From the NCBI RefSeq assembly GCF_014161445.1, contig NZ_JABBXA010000004.1, positions 306,075-370,074 of the forward strand: a stretch of DNA of 64,000 bases, given 5' to 3'. The notes beneath the pieces were generated by a model. The model saw nothing but the letters and a program-made list of their open reading frames with translations, was not told where the DNA came from and made no database searches. Source of the DNA: Microbispora sp. H13382 (lineage in GTDB: Bacteria; Actinomycetota; Actinomycetes; Streptosporangiales; Streptosporangiaceae). Every line of letters begins with the position of its first letter. The first letter of the stretch is position 1. Made by a program: the position numbers and the translations under genes. Below are positions 7,119-15,553 of the stretch, piece by piece.

Positions 7119-7649
7119 TCAGCTTCCCCAGACGCCGACGGTCTCGCCCGAGGCGACGGCGGCGTCCTTGATCTGCTGGTGCGTCGACTTCGCGTCGCCG
7201 CTCGGTGCGACGGGACCGCGCAGGGCGTACACGATGAAGTGGTAGTGGTGAACGCCGCTCGGCGGGCAGGGGCCCGCGTAGGCGGCCTGGCCGTCGCTGC
7301 CCGGCAGCACCTTCCCCTGGGTCTGCCCCTCGCTCACGCTCGTCGCCGAGACCGGGATGCCCGTCACGATCCAGTGGATGTACGTCCCGCCAGGGGCGTC
7401 GGGGTCGTCCACCACGATCGCCAGCTCGCGTGCGGACTCGGGAACGCCGGTCCAGGTGAGCGGAGGTGAGACGTTCTCACCGCCCTGCTGCGTGCACACG
7501 TACTTCTCGGGGATCTCGGCGCTCTCGGCGAACGCCGGGCTGCTCACCTTGAGACCGTCGGTGGGTGAGGCGTCTCCGGCGTTCCCGGGTGCGCACCCGG
7601 TCAGCAGAAGGATGACGGCGCCGGCCACCACGCGCTTGCCGAGCTTCAC
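7119..7649 (-). CDS. YbhB/YbcL-type PEBP family lipoprotein
   Basis: A protein of 176 residues, secreted and probably lipidated. A short basic start and hydrophobic segment lead to the lipobox LLTGC near residue 19. The PEBP fold is recognised by PPLTWTGVPESAREL, DPDAPGGTYIHWIVTGIP and the C-terminal GVHHYHFIVYALRG, the YbhB/YbcL anion-binding motifs. The GTG at 7647-7649 puts the signal peptide at the very N-terminus; the longer frame has 24 extra residues that do not fit an export signal. It is divergent from the small WGxxGxxG gene. The ligand is unknown. Confidence 0.88.
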   Translation of the reverse strand: MKLGKRVVAGAVILLLTGCAPGNAGDASPTDGLKVSSPAFAESAEIPEKYVCTQQGGENVSPPLTWTGVPESARELAIVVDDPDAPGGTYIHWIVTGIPVSATSVSEGQTQGKVLPGSDGQAAYAGPCPPSGVHHYHFIVYALRGPVAPSGDAKSTHQQIKDAAVASGETVGVWGS

Positions 7650-7979
7650 CCGCCCAGGATAAGCGGCCGGAGGCCGGCAACTACGGCGTTCGTCCCCCAT
7701 GTCGGCGAACTCATCCGGCACGCCGAGAGCGGGCGGCGCGGCTGAGCGGCCGGTCTGGCCGAGCTGTCAAAGGTCGGCCTTTTCAATCCCTCCCTTCGGT
7801 ATTTATCAGCATCTCGGGCGCATTGATCAGATAGGCGCGGTGAGGATCGGGGTGCAAGCGCCGTCGCGTAGGTGCGCCCGGGAGGGATGACGGGGGTCAA
7901 CCCTCGCACGACAGGGCTTCGTCCGGAGGGGACAGAAGGCGGTCTCCCGATCGCGAGACCGCCGGATCGGGGGAAACCA
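7650..7979. promoter_or_regulatory. Divergent promoter region between PEBP lipoprotein and WGxxGxxG gene
   Basis: The 330 bp contain a locally A/T-richer patch (around 7775-7840) that could hold promoters for both genes. No palindromic operator was evident. The nearest plus-strand ribosome binding site is the GGGG run at 7970-7973 before the ATG at 7980. Confidence 0.3.
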
Positions 7980-8246
7980 ATGCGCAAGATGCTCACGAGC
8001 CTGGGGCTGGCCTTCCTGCTCACGCTTGCCCCGGCCGCGGCCGCCACGGCGGAGACGCCCGTCGCGCCGGCCACGTACAGCCAGCCCAATCCGTCACCGC
8101 AACCCGGCCAGGGCAGGGACGGTGGCGGCAACGGAGGCCTGTGGGGTCTGCTGGGCCTGCTCGGTCTGCTCGGTCTCGCCGGTGTGCGCAAGCAGAAGCA
8201 CCGCGTGGGCACGGCCGAGCACATGTCCAACCGTCCGTACAGCTGA
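7980..8246 (+). CDS. Small secreted/membrane protein with WGxxGxxG C-terminal segment
   Basis: An 88-residue protein. Residues 1-23 are a signal peptide ending near AATAET. A Pro/Gln/Gly linker follows, then the hydrophobic WGLLGLLGLLGLAG and the basic RKQKH. This WG-glycine segment with basic tail is the hallmark of WGxxGxxG proteins, whose C-terminus looks like a membrane or sorting anchor. Unusually, about 15 further residues (ending SNRPYS) follow the basic cluster. The ATG at 7980 is preferred because the upstream in-frame extension does not resemble a signal. A perfect hairpin follows the gene. Confidence 0.75.
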   Translation: MRKMLTSLGLAFLLTLAPAAAATAETPVAPATYSQPNPSPQPGQGRDGGGNGGLWGLLGLLGLLGLAGVRKQKHRVGTAEHMSNRPYS

Positions 8247-8261
8247 GGCCCTCCGTGGCGC

Positions 8262-8292
8262 GTGTCCCCGCGGCGGCCCGCCGCGGGGACAC
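8262..8292 (+). terminator. Hairpin terminator after the WGxxGxxG gene
   Basis: Arms GTGTCCCCGCGGC and GCCGCGGGGACAC pair perfectly (13 bp) around a 5-nt loop, 15 bp after the stop codon. There is no U-tract, as is common in actinomycete terminators. Confidence 0.7.
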
Positions 8293-8386
8293 CGCCGCGT
8301 TCGGCGGCCCACTGGCAGGTTTGGCCCTCCTACCAGCGGGTACGGCGCGCGGACTGCTCGTAACCGCTTGATGGAGGAATCGCACG

Positions 8387-10648
8387 ATGGATGCCAGCAA
8401 GCCCGCCAAGGCGGTCAAGGAGGTCGTGGAGAACGCAGCGGAGAAGGTGACTGACTTCCTGACGCCGGACGTGCCCGGCTCGCCGGGCAGCGCCCCGGCG
8501 ACCGTGGAGGAGCCGACGACGCCGCGTGACCCGCTGCCCCCGAAGAAGGAGCAGGGCGCTCCCGCGACCGTCACGCCGACCGGAGCGGAGACCGGCGCGC
8601 CCGCCACGGCCAAGGGACAGCAGGGCGCCCACCTCACCACCGCGCAGGGGGCGCGGCTGCGCGACACCGACCACTCGCTGAAGGCGGGCGAGCGCGGCCC
8701 TACCCTGCTGCAGGACCACCATCTGCGCGAGAAGATCACGCACTTCGACCACGAGCGCATCCCCGAGCGTGTCGTCCACGCCCGGGGCGCCGGCGCCCAC
8801 GGCGTTTTCGAGGCGTACGGCACCGCCGAAGCGGTGACCAGGGCCGGTTTCCTGAAGAAGGGGAAGAAGACCGACGTCTTCGTGCGGTTCTCCACGGTCC
8901 TCGGTTCGCGGGGATCGGCCGACACGGTCCGCGACACCCGCGGGTTCGCCACGAAGTTCTACACCGACGAGGGCACCTTCGACCTCGTCGCCAACAACAT
9001 GCCGGTCTTCTTCATCCAGGACGGCATCAAGTTTCCCGACGTCATCCACGCGGGCAAGCCGCACCCGGACCGGGAGATCCCGCAGGCGCAGAGCGCGCAC
9101 GACACGTTCTGGGACTTCGTCTCGCTGCACACCGAGGCGCAGCACCACACCATGTGGAACATGTCCGACCGCGGGATCCCGCGCTCCTTCCGGATGATGG
9201 AGGGCTTCGGCGTCCACACCTTCCGGCTGGTCAACGAGGCCGGGGAGACGGTGCTGGTCAAGTTCCACTGGAAGCCCAAGCTCGGCGTGCACTCCCTGAC
9301 CTGGGAGGAGGCGCAGATGCTCGGCGGCATGGACCCCGACTTCCACCGCCGCGACCTCTACGACGCGATCGAGGCCGGCGCCTACCCTGAGTGGGAGCTC
9401 GGCATCCAGGTCCTCCCCGACACTCCTGACCAGACGTTCGAGGGCATCGACCTGCTCGACCCGACCAAGATCGTGCCTGAGGAGCTCGCGCCGGTGCAGC
9501 CCATCGGGAGGATGACGCTCGACCGGACGCCCACGAACTTCTTCGGCGAGGTCGAGCAGGTCGCCTTCCACGTCGGGCACCTGCCGCCGGGCATCGACGT
9601 CACCAATGACCCGCTGCTGCAGACGCGGCTGTTCTCCTATCTCGACACGCAGATCACGCGGCTGGGCGGCCCGAACTTCGCGCAGATCCCGATCAACCGT
9701 CCGCACTGCCCGGTCAACGACATGCTCCGCGACGGCTTCCACCAGCACGCCGTCCACGCCGGCGTCGCGCCGTACCGGCCGAACTCCCTGGACGGCGGCA
9801 ACCCGTTCGTCGCCGGCGACGGCGAGAAGGCGTACACCGACGTGCCGGTCGAGGTCGCGCAGGCGAGGAAGGTCCGTGCCAACCCCGTGTCCTTCGACGA
9901 CCACTTCAGCCAGACGCGCCTGTTCTGGCTGAGCATGACGCCGGTGGAGAAGGAGCACATCATCCGCGCCTACACCTTCGAGCTGGGCAAGTGCTACGAG
10001 CAGGCGATCAAGGAGCGTCAGCTCCAGTGCCTGGCGAACATCGACCCGGTCCTCTGCCGGGAGGTCGCCACCGGGCTGGGCCTTCCCGCGCCGGAGCCGG
10101 CCCTGCCGCTCGCCGACCCGGCGCCCAGCCCCGCGCTCTCGCAGGTGGGCAAGGAGTGGCCGGGTGACGGCCGCATGGTCGGCATCGTGGTCGACGACGG
10201 CGCCGACCTCGACGGCGTACGCGACCTGCGCAAGGCCGTGTTCGCCGCCGGGATGGTGCCGCTGCTGATCGCGCCGCACGGCGGCACGCTGGGAGACATG
10301 CCCGTGCAGCGGACCTTCGCCACCGCCCGGTCGATCGAGTTCGACGCGCTGCTGCTGGCGGCCGCGCCCGTGCCGGCGCCCGACGCGCTGCCCGCGCGCG
10401 ACGCCAAGGCGGGAGCGGGCGATGCCACCGTGGTGGACCCGCGGGTCATGCTCATGATCGACGAGTGCTGGCGGCACGCGAAGGCGATCGGCGCGTGGGG
10501 CGGCGGCGCGAAACTGCTCGCGCAGGCCGGGATCACCGGCACGCCGGGCGTGGTCTCCGGTGACTCCGCCACCGAGGTGTTCACCGCAGTGCAGCGGTCG
10601 ATGGCCGCCCACCGCGTCTGGGAGAGGTTCCCCGCCTCGGTCGCCTGA
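8387..10648 (+). CDS. katE: Large-subunit (clade 2) catalase, KatE/HPII type
   Basis: A 753-residue monofunctional haem catalase that converts hydrogen peroxide to water and oxygen. The active-site segment FDHERIPERVVHARGAGAHG (from about 120) has the distal His131; the Asn lies in LVANNMPVFFIQD near 200, and RLFSYLDTQ near 420 has the proximal Tyr. The C-terminal 150 residues (from about 595, GRMVGIVVDDGADLDGVRDL) form the DJ-1/PfpI-like domain that distinguishes clade 2 from small catalases. The first 80 residues are a low-complexity Ala/Pro/Thr-rich extension. Start ATG has GGAGG nine bases upstream. A strong hairpin follows the gene, so it is probably transcribed alone. Confidence 0.96.
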   Translation: MDASKPAKAVKEVVENAAEKVTDFLTPDVPGSPGSAPATVEEPTTPRDPLPPKKEQGAPATVTPTGAETGAPATAKGQQGAHLTTAQGARLRDTDHSLKAGERGPTLLQDHHLREKITHFDHERIPERVVHARGAGAHGVFEAYGTAEAVTRAGFLKKGKKTDVFVRFSTVLGSRGSADTVRDTRGFATKFYTDEGTFDLVANNMPVFFIQDGIKFPDVIHAGKPHPDREIPQAQSAHDTFWDFVSLHTEAQHHTMWNMSDRGIPRSFRMMEGFGVHTFRLVNEAGETVLVKFHWKPKLGVHSLTWEEAQMLGGMDPDFHRRDLYDAIEAGAYPEWELGIQVLPDTPDQTFEGIDLLDPTKIVPEELAPVQPIGRMTLDRTPTNFFGEVEQVAFHVGHLPPGIDVTNDPLLQTRLFSYLDTQITRLGGPNFAQIPINRPHCPVNDMLRDGFHQHAVHAGVAPYRPNSLDGGNPFVAGDGEKAYTDVPVEVAQARKVRANPVSFDDHFSQTRLFWLSMTPVEKEHIIRAYTFELGKCYEQAIKERQLQCLANIDPVLCREVATGLGLPAPEPALPLADPAPSPALSQVGKEWPGDGRMVGIVVDDGADLDGVRDLRKAVFAAGMVPLLIAPHGGTLGDMPVQRTFATARSIEFDALLLAAAPVPAPDALPARDAKAGAGDATVVDPRVMLMIDECWRHAKAIGAWGGGAKLLAQAGITGTPGVVSGDSATEVFTAVQRSMAAHRVWERFPASVA

Positions 10649-10701
10649 CGGGTCCGCGTCAGGCGGCGAGGCGCGGGTCGCCCACTCCGCGCAGTCTCCA
10701 C

Positions 10702-10741
10702 ACGGCCTCCTCCCTTGATCGCCGCCGGGGGAGGAGGCCGT
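10702..10741 (+). terminator. Terminator hairpin after katE
   Basis: Inverted repeats ACGGCCTCCTCCC (10702-10714) and GGGAGGAGGCCGT (10729-10741) are perfectly complementary over 13 bp with a 14-nt loop, about 50 bp past the catalase stop. Confidence 0.75.
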
Positions 10742-10845
10742 GGTGAGGAGCCCGGCGGATGGGTAGTGGGAGACAGTGCACCGATCCCGCGAATCCGGAC
10801 GTCGACGAGCTCGTGATTCACGGTCGCGGCCGTTGTGAACGAGAG

Positions 10846-10878
10846 CCGGCCCTCCGGCATCGCGTGCCGGAGGGCCGG
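10846..10878 (-). terminator. Terminator hairpin after the P450 gene
   Basis: Arms CCGGCCCTCCGGCA (10846-10859) and TGCCGGAGGGCCGG (10865-10878) are perfect 14-bp complements with a 5-nt loop. They lie 23 bp beyond the stop of the minus-strand P450 gene and close the convergent katE/P450 interval. Confidence 0.75.
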
Positions 10879-10900
10879 GTGCTCGGCGGTGAGCCGGTCG

Positions 10901-12091
10901 CTACCAGGTGATCGGCATCGTCGTCAGGCCGTGTACGACGGTGAGGGAGCGGAACAGGGGCTCGCCCGCCAACCGCAGGCCGGGGAACCGGCGCAGCAGG
11001 GCGGGGAACGCGATGTGCATCTCCATGCGGGCCAGGGGAGCACCGAGACAGTGATGGACGCCGTGTCCGAACGCGACGTGGCCGATGGCATCCCGGCGGA
11101 TGTCCAGGTCGTCCGGGTTCGGGACGAGCCCCGGGTCGCGGTTGGCGGCGGGCAGGGAGCAGATGACGGTCTCGCCGGGGCCGAGGGTCCGATCGCCCAG
11201 CCGGACCTCGGACGTAGTGATCTTGACCGTCCCGGAGTGCACGATGCTCAGCCACCGCAGCAGTTCCTCGACGGCGGCGCCCACGCGGTCCGGCTCGTCG
11301 CGGAGCAGCGTGAGCTGGCCGGGGTGCCGCAGCAGGGCGAGTGTGCCCAAAGACAGCATGTTGGCCGTGGTCTCGTGCCCGGCGAGCAGCAGCAGGGTGC
11401 CGATGCCGGTGAGTTCGGCGTCGCTCAACTCGTCGCCGTGCTCGCGTACGAGCATGCCGAGCAGGTCATCACCGGGATCGGTCCGCATCCTCTCGATCAG
11501 GCCTGCGATGTACGCCCGGGCCTCCGCCGCCGCGGCCGCGCGTTCGTCCGGAGACAGGGACACGTCCAGGATCCGTTTGGACGTCCCCTGGAAGCCGGCC
11601 CGGTCGGCGTACGGCACGCCCAGCAGTTCGCAGATCACCAGGGAGGGAACCGGGAGGGCGAAGTCCGTCACCAGGTCGGCGGGTGGTCCGCCGCGCTCCA
11701 TGGCGTCGAGATGGTCGTCGACGATCTGCTGGACTCTGGGCTCCAGCCGCCGCATCCGGCGGACGGTGAACTGGGCCGTGAGCATCCGGCGCAGCCGGGT
11801 GTGCTCGGGCGGGTCGGAGCCGAGCAGGTTGCCGGCGCGCATCGCGGCGGCCTCCTCCGCACTGGGCGGCGGCGCGCCGGGCGGCCGGAGCGGAGGCACG
11901 AGCGCGTTGCTGTACAGCTCGGGATGGCTCAGCACCGTACGGACATCCTCGAACCTGGTGACCAGCCAGGCGTCGGTGCCGAACACGGTGCGGATCCGGG
12001 CGACCCCCTCGTCGTTCCGCAGCGCGGAGAGCTCTGGGACGGGATGGAATCCGTCCCTTCGCATGTGCAGGGGCGGGGACATGTCGCGCAC
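10901..12091 (-). CDS. Cytochrome P450 (bacterial class I, CYP105/107-like)
   Basis: A 396-residue soluble P450. The oxygen-binding I-helix motif is AGHETT (about 237-242), the ExxR motif is EELLR (about 276-280), and the haem-binding loop is FGHGVHHCLG with the ligand Cys348. The GTG at 12089-12091 is chosen because GAGGAG lies five bases upstream; a longer GTG start 36 bp upstream lacks such a site. It would hydroxylate an organic substrate using electrons from a ferredoxin and reductase, neither of which is encoded nearby. It follows the LacI-M20 pair on the same strand with a 136-bp gap, so it may have its own promoter. The substrate cannot be deduced. Confidence 0.92.
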   Translation of the reverse strand: MRDMSPPLHMRRDGFHPVPELSALRNDEGVARIRTVFGTDAWLVTRFEDVRTVLSHPELYSNALVPPLRPPGAPPPSAEEAAAMRAGNLLGSDPPEHTRLRRMLTAQFTVRRMRRLEPRVQQIVDDHLDAMERGGPPADLVTDFALPVPSLVICELLGVPYADRAGFQGTSKRILDVSLSPDERAAAAAEARAYIAGLIERMRTDPGDDLLGMLVREHGDELSDAELTGIGTLLLLAGHETTANMLSLGTLALLRHPGQLTLLRDEPDRVGAAVEELLRWLSIVHSGTVKITTSEVRLGDRTLGPGETVICSLPAANRDPGLVPNPDDLDIRRDAIGHVAFGHGVHHCLGAPLARMEMHIAFPALLRRFPGLRLAGEPLFRSLTVVHGLTTMPITW

Positions 12092-12227
12092 GCGATCTCC
12101 TCGGGTCACCGGCAGTCTGATGATCACCTTGCCATGATCCGACGATAACCGTCAGGTGCCCGCCGTGGACGGTCGTGACGCGATTTCGGCGGCGGCGCCC
12201 CATGCCGTTCGGCCGGGCGGCCGCGTG

Positions 12228-13319
12228 TCAGGGCGCGAGCCCGGCCAGGGCGGCGCTGTAGATCTCGACGGCCTCCTCGATCCGGTGGACCAGGCAGTAT
12301 TCGTCGGTGACGTGCGCCTGCTCGGGCTCGCCCGGGCCGCAGATGACCGTGGGACCCCCGCCGCAGGCGGTGGCGAGGACCGAGGCGTCGGTGAAGTAGC
12401 TGGCCGCCGGCTGGTCGCCAGGAGCGCCCGCCCCCGCGTCGACCAGGGCCCGCACGAAGGGGTCGTCCGGCTCCGTCCAGATCGCGGGCAGGTCCACGAG
12501 CACGTCGAGGGTCGCCTCGTCGCCGAGCGCGGTCTGCAACCGCTCGCGGAGCCGTCCGTGGTCCTGGCCGGCGACGGTCCGCAGGTCGATGGTCGCGGCG
12601 GCCAGGTCGGGCACGGAGTTCACGTTGATCCCGCCGCGCACCGTCCCCACGTTCACCGTGGACGGGCCGAGCCAGGGGTGATCGGGCACCCCGGGATCGA
12701 ACCGCTCGACGGCGCCGATAACCCGGGCGAGCTTGTAGATCGCGTTGTCGCCGAGGTGCGGCATCGAGCCGTGCGCCGTCCTGCCTCGCGTGGTGGCCTC
12801 CAGCCAGAGCGCGCCCTTGTGCCCGAGCAGCACCCGGTTGGCGGTCGGCTCGGCCACCAGCAGCGCGCGCGACCTGCCCACCAGGCCCGCGGCCGCCATG
12901 CCGGCCGCGCCGTCACAGCCGGTCTCCTCGCCGGCGGTGAGGACGACCTCCAGCGCGACCTTCGCCCCGGCGCGGCGCACGTGCCGCTCGGCAGCGACCA
13001 CCAGCGCGGCCACCCCGGCCTTCATGTCGCTCGAACCACGTCCGTACAGCCGGTCGCCGTCGATCTCCGCGCCGTGCGGCGCGTGCCGCCACGCCTGCCC
13101 GCCCAGCGGCACCGTGTCGAGATGCCCGGTCAGCGTCACCGGCTCGCCCGTTCCCCAACGGGCGACCAGGCCGGTCCGGCCGGGCGCGTGCTCGTGCCGC
13201 CGCACCGCGAAACCGGCGTCCGACAGTCGTCTGGCGAGCGGTTCGGCCACCGCGGCCTCGCCCCCGCCCACCGAGTCGATCCTGATCAGCTCGCGTGCGA
13301 GCTCGACCGCCTCGTTCAC
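12228..13319 (-). CDS. M20-family metallopeptidase/deacylase (ArgE/DapE/CPG2-like)
   Basis: A 363-residue cytoplasmic enzyme. Zinc-binding and catalytic segments are GHLDTVP (about 65-71), GRGSSDMKAG (about 93-102) and GEETGC (about 131-136, catalytic Glu), and the dimerisation domain holds HGSMPHLGDNAI. Succinyl-diaminopimelate desuccinylase is the usual automatic name, but the family includes many peptidases and amidases and no substrate can be assigned. GTG start with AAGGAG at good spacing. It lies 18 bp after the LacI gene and is probably co-transcribed with it, which links it to the divergent nucleoside/ribose operon. Confidence 0.88.
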   Translation of the reverse strand: MNEAVELARELIRIDSVGGGEAAVAEPLARRLSDAGFAVRRHEHAPGRTGLVARWGTGEPVTLTGHLDTVPLGGQAWRHAPHGAEIDGDRLYGRGSSDMKAGVAALVVAAERHVRRAGAKVALEVVLTAGEETGCDGAAGMAAAGLVGRSRALLVAEPTANRVLLGHKGALWLEATTRGRTAHGSMPHLGDNAIYKLARVIGAVERFDPGVPDHPWLGPSTVNVGTVRGGINVNSVPDLAAATIDLRTVAGQDHGRLRERLQTALGDEATLDVLVDLPAIWTEPDDPFVRALVDAGAGAPGDQPAASYFTDASVLATACGGGPTVICGPGEPEQAHVTDEYCLVHRIEEAVEIYSAALAGLAP

Positions 13320-13337
13320 CCGGACTCCTTCCCTGAC

Positions 13338-14354
13338 CTACTCCGCGACGCCGGCCGCCGACAGCCGGCTGGTCTGCCGTACGACGAGCCTGGGCGTGAT
13401 CGCGATCCGCTGCGCGGGCCGCGGGTCGGCGGCCTTGACCTGGCCGAGCAGGCGCACCGCCTCCGCCGCCATCTCCTCCACCGGCTGGCGCACGGTGCTG
13501 AGCGGTGGGTCGCACATCGTCGCGTGTCCCACGTCGTCGAACCCGACCACCGAGACGTCCTCGGGAACGCGCGCCCCGCCGAACCGCAGCGACCGCACCA
13601 GGCCCACGGCGATCTCGTCGTTCCCGCAGACCACCGCGTCCGGCAGCCGGCCGGCGTCGAGCAGCCTGCGCCCGGCCTCGACGCCCCATTCCAGTGTGAA
13701 CTCGCCCAGCAGCGGCGGCAGGACCTCCACCCCCGCCCGCGCCGCGGCGCGTTCGAACCCGCTGAGCCGCAGCCGGGCGGAGGAGCTCACCAGCCGGCTG
13801 CCCGCGAAGACCACCGAGCGTGCCCCGCCCGCGAGCACGTGGTCGACCGCCAGGGTCACCCCGGCCTCGTCGTCCACGCCCACCCAGTCGGCCGCGCCGC
13901 CCTCGATGTGGCGGTCGAGCTGCACGAGGGGCACCCGCCGGGCCGCGTCCAGCACCGCCGGGACGCTGGCCTCGATGTCGCACGGACTGATGATCAGCCC
14001 GTCCACGCGCCGGGCCAGCAGGGTGCCCAGCCTCCGCGCCTCGACCTGGGGATCGTACCGGGACGAACACAGCAGCAGGTCGGTGCCGGAGTTCTGCAGC
14101 TCGCGCTCCACGGCCTCGACGATCGTGGTGAAGAACGGGTTCCCGATGCCCGGCACGACCATGCCGATGGTGCCGGTGGTCTGGTCGCGCAGCGCCTTGG
14201 CGACCGCGTTCGGCTGGTAGCCGAGTTCGGCCGCGGCACGCGCGACCCGCTCGGCGACCTCGGGCGTGACCTTGCGCCGCCCCGAGAGCGCGCGGGAGGC
14301 CGAGGCCACGGAGACGCCCGCGGCTCGCGCCACGTCGTGGATCGTCACGCCCAT
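13338..14354 (-). CDS. LacI-family transcriptional regulator of the ribose/nucleoside operon
   Basis: A 338-residue LacI-type repressor. The N-terminal helix-turn-helix and hinge are VTIHDVARAAGVSVASASRA (residues 3-22) and GYQPNAVAKALR, followed by a periplasmic-binding-like ligand domain (IGMVVPGIGNPFF, VSVVGFDDVGHA, LSTVRQPVEEM). It is divergent from a CUT2-type sugar transporter operon. A perfect palindrome built on TAATCGATTA lies before the transporter, and a degenerate copy lies three bases in front of this gene, so it probably represses both the transporter operon and itself until a sugar or nucleoside binds. Confidence 0.92.
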   Translation of the reverse strand: MGVTIHDVARAAGVSVASASRALSGRRKVTPEVAERVARAAAELGYQPNAVAKALRDQTTGTIGMVVPGIGNPFFTTIVEAVERELQNSGTDLLLCSSRYDPQVEARRLGTLLARRVDGLIISPCDIEASVPAVLDAARRVPLVQLDRHIEGGAADWVGVDDEAGVTLAVDHVLAGGARSVVFAGSRLVSSSARLRLSGFERAAARAGVEVLPPLLGEFTLEWGVEAGRRLLDAGRLPDAVVCGNDEIAVGLVRSLRFGGARVPEDVSVVGFDDVGHATMCDPPLSTVRQPVEEMAAEAVRLLGQVKAADPRPAQRIAITPRLVVRQTSRLSAAGVAE

Positions 14355-14356
14355 CG

Positions 14357-14371
14357 TGTAATCGATTTCCC
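14357..14371. promoter_or_regulatory. Degenerate LacI operator at the regulator start
   Basis: The sequence TGTAATCGATTTCCC shares the core TAATCGATT with the perfect palindrome at 14499-14514 and lies immediately upstream of the LacI start codon. Autoregulation is the simplest reading. Confidence 0.6.
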
Positions 14372-14498
14372 TTGATCTTTGCCAACGATCGACCTTGCGG
14401 CCCCTTGCGGTGCCGGGATCACACGGAACGATAGAGGTTCAGTGAGGAAACCGCACCTTGACGGTGCTTTTTGGGTCCCACTAGCATGCCCGAAACTC

Positions 14499-14514
14499 GG
14501 GTAATCGATTACCC
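14499..14514. promoter_or_regulatory. Perfect LacI-type operator palindrome before the ABC operon
   Basis: GGGTAATCGATTACCC is a perfect 16-bp palindrome with the central CG typical of LacI-family operators. It lies 41 bp upstream of the binding-protein start codon, where it could cover the promoter. Confidence 0.8.
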
Positions 14515-14555
14515 GCCGACCACCCCTACCCGGCCCCCCGAAAGGCTCATCTCTC

Positions 14556-15536
14556 ATGGCTCGATCCACGAGACTCATCCGCCTGACAGCGGCGACGACG
14601 ATCCTGGCCACCGGCCTGCTGGCGGCGGCCTGTGGCAGCTCGGACGACTCCGGCGCCTCCGGAGGCTCCGGCGGAGACCGGCCGAAGGTCGGACTCGTCC
14701 AGATCAACCAGCAGGCGATCTTCTTCAACGAGATGAACGCCGGCGCCCAGCAGGCGGCGAAGGAGGCGAACGTCGACCTCACGATCTTCAACGCCAACGA
14801 CGACCCGGCCAAGCAGAACGAGGCCATCGACAACTTCGTCCAGCAGCAGTTCGACGCGGTCATCGTCGTCGCCATCGACGTCGAGGGCATCAAGCCCGCA
14901 GTGAAGATCGCCAAGGACGCCGGGCTGAAGGTCGTCGCCGTCGACGCCATCGTCGACTCGCCCGCCGTGGACACCCAGGTGGGCGTGGACAACGCCGCCG
15001 CGGCCCAGCAGGCGGGCGACTTCGTCAACAAGTGGGCCCAGGCGCAGGGCCTGACCGCGCCGAAGATCGGCGTGGTGGGCGCGCTCAACTCCTTCATCCA
15101 GAACATCCGCAAGGACGACTTCAACAAGACCGTCGAGGGCGCCGGCGCGAAGATCGTGCAGACCGTCGACGGGCAGAACAAGCAGGAGGCCGCGATGTCG
15201 GCCGCGGAGAACCTGCTCACCTCCCGCTCCGACATGAACATCGTGTACGCCACCGGTGAGCCGGCCCTGCTCGGCACGGTCGCCGCGGTGAAGTCGCAGA
15301 ACGCGGCCGACCGGGTCAAGGTCTTCGGCTGGGACCTGACCAAGGAGGCCATCAACGGCATCGACGAGGGGTTCGTCGCCGGCGTGGTCCAGCAGGACCC
15401 GAAGACCGAGGGCTACGAGGCCGTCAAGGAGGCCCAGGCCCTGGTCGGCGGCGCCCAGGCGAAGAAGAAGATCGACGTGCCCGTGACGATCGTGACCAAG
15501 GACAACGTCGACCCGTACCGCGCCACGTTCAAGTGA
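14556..15536 (+). CDS. ABC transporter sugar-binding lipoprotein (RbsB-like, CUT2)
   Basis: A 326-residue extracytoplasmic binding protein. Residues 1-26 are a lipoprotein signal ending in LLAAAC, followed by a Ser/Gly linker. The mature part is a type-1 periplasmic-binding fold (VGLVQINQQAIFFNEM, NDDPAKQNEAIDNFVQQQFD, VFGWDLTKEAINGIDEGFV), as in ribose- and fructose-binding proteins. It starts an operon whose later genes encode the ATPase, permease, nucleoside hydrolase and ribokinase, so ribose or a ribonucleoside is the likely ligand. Confidence 0.92.
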   Translation: MARSTRLIRLTAATTILATGLLAAACGSSDDSGASGGSGGDRPKVGLVQINQQAIFFNEMNAGAQQAAKEANVDLTIFNANDDPAKQNEAIDNFVQQQFDAVIVVAIDVEGIKPAVKIAKDAGLKVVAVDAIVDSPAVDTQVGVDNAAAAQQAGDFVNKWAQAQGLTAPKIGVVGALNSFIQNIRKDDFNKTVEGAGAKIVQTVDGQNKQEAAMSAAENLLTSRSDMNIVYATGEPALLGTVAAVKSQNAADRVKVFGWDLTKEAINGIDEGFVAGVVQQDPKTEGYEAVKEAQALVGGAQAKKKIDVPVTIVTKDNVDPYRATFK

Positions 15537-15553
15537 GCGGCGAAGGGACTCGC

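Noticed and set aside
8330..10612. 760-codon open frame antisense to the catalase
   Set aside because: KatE motifs on the plus strand are unequivocal, and the antisense product is low-complexity.
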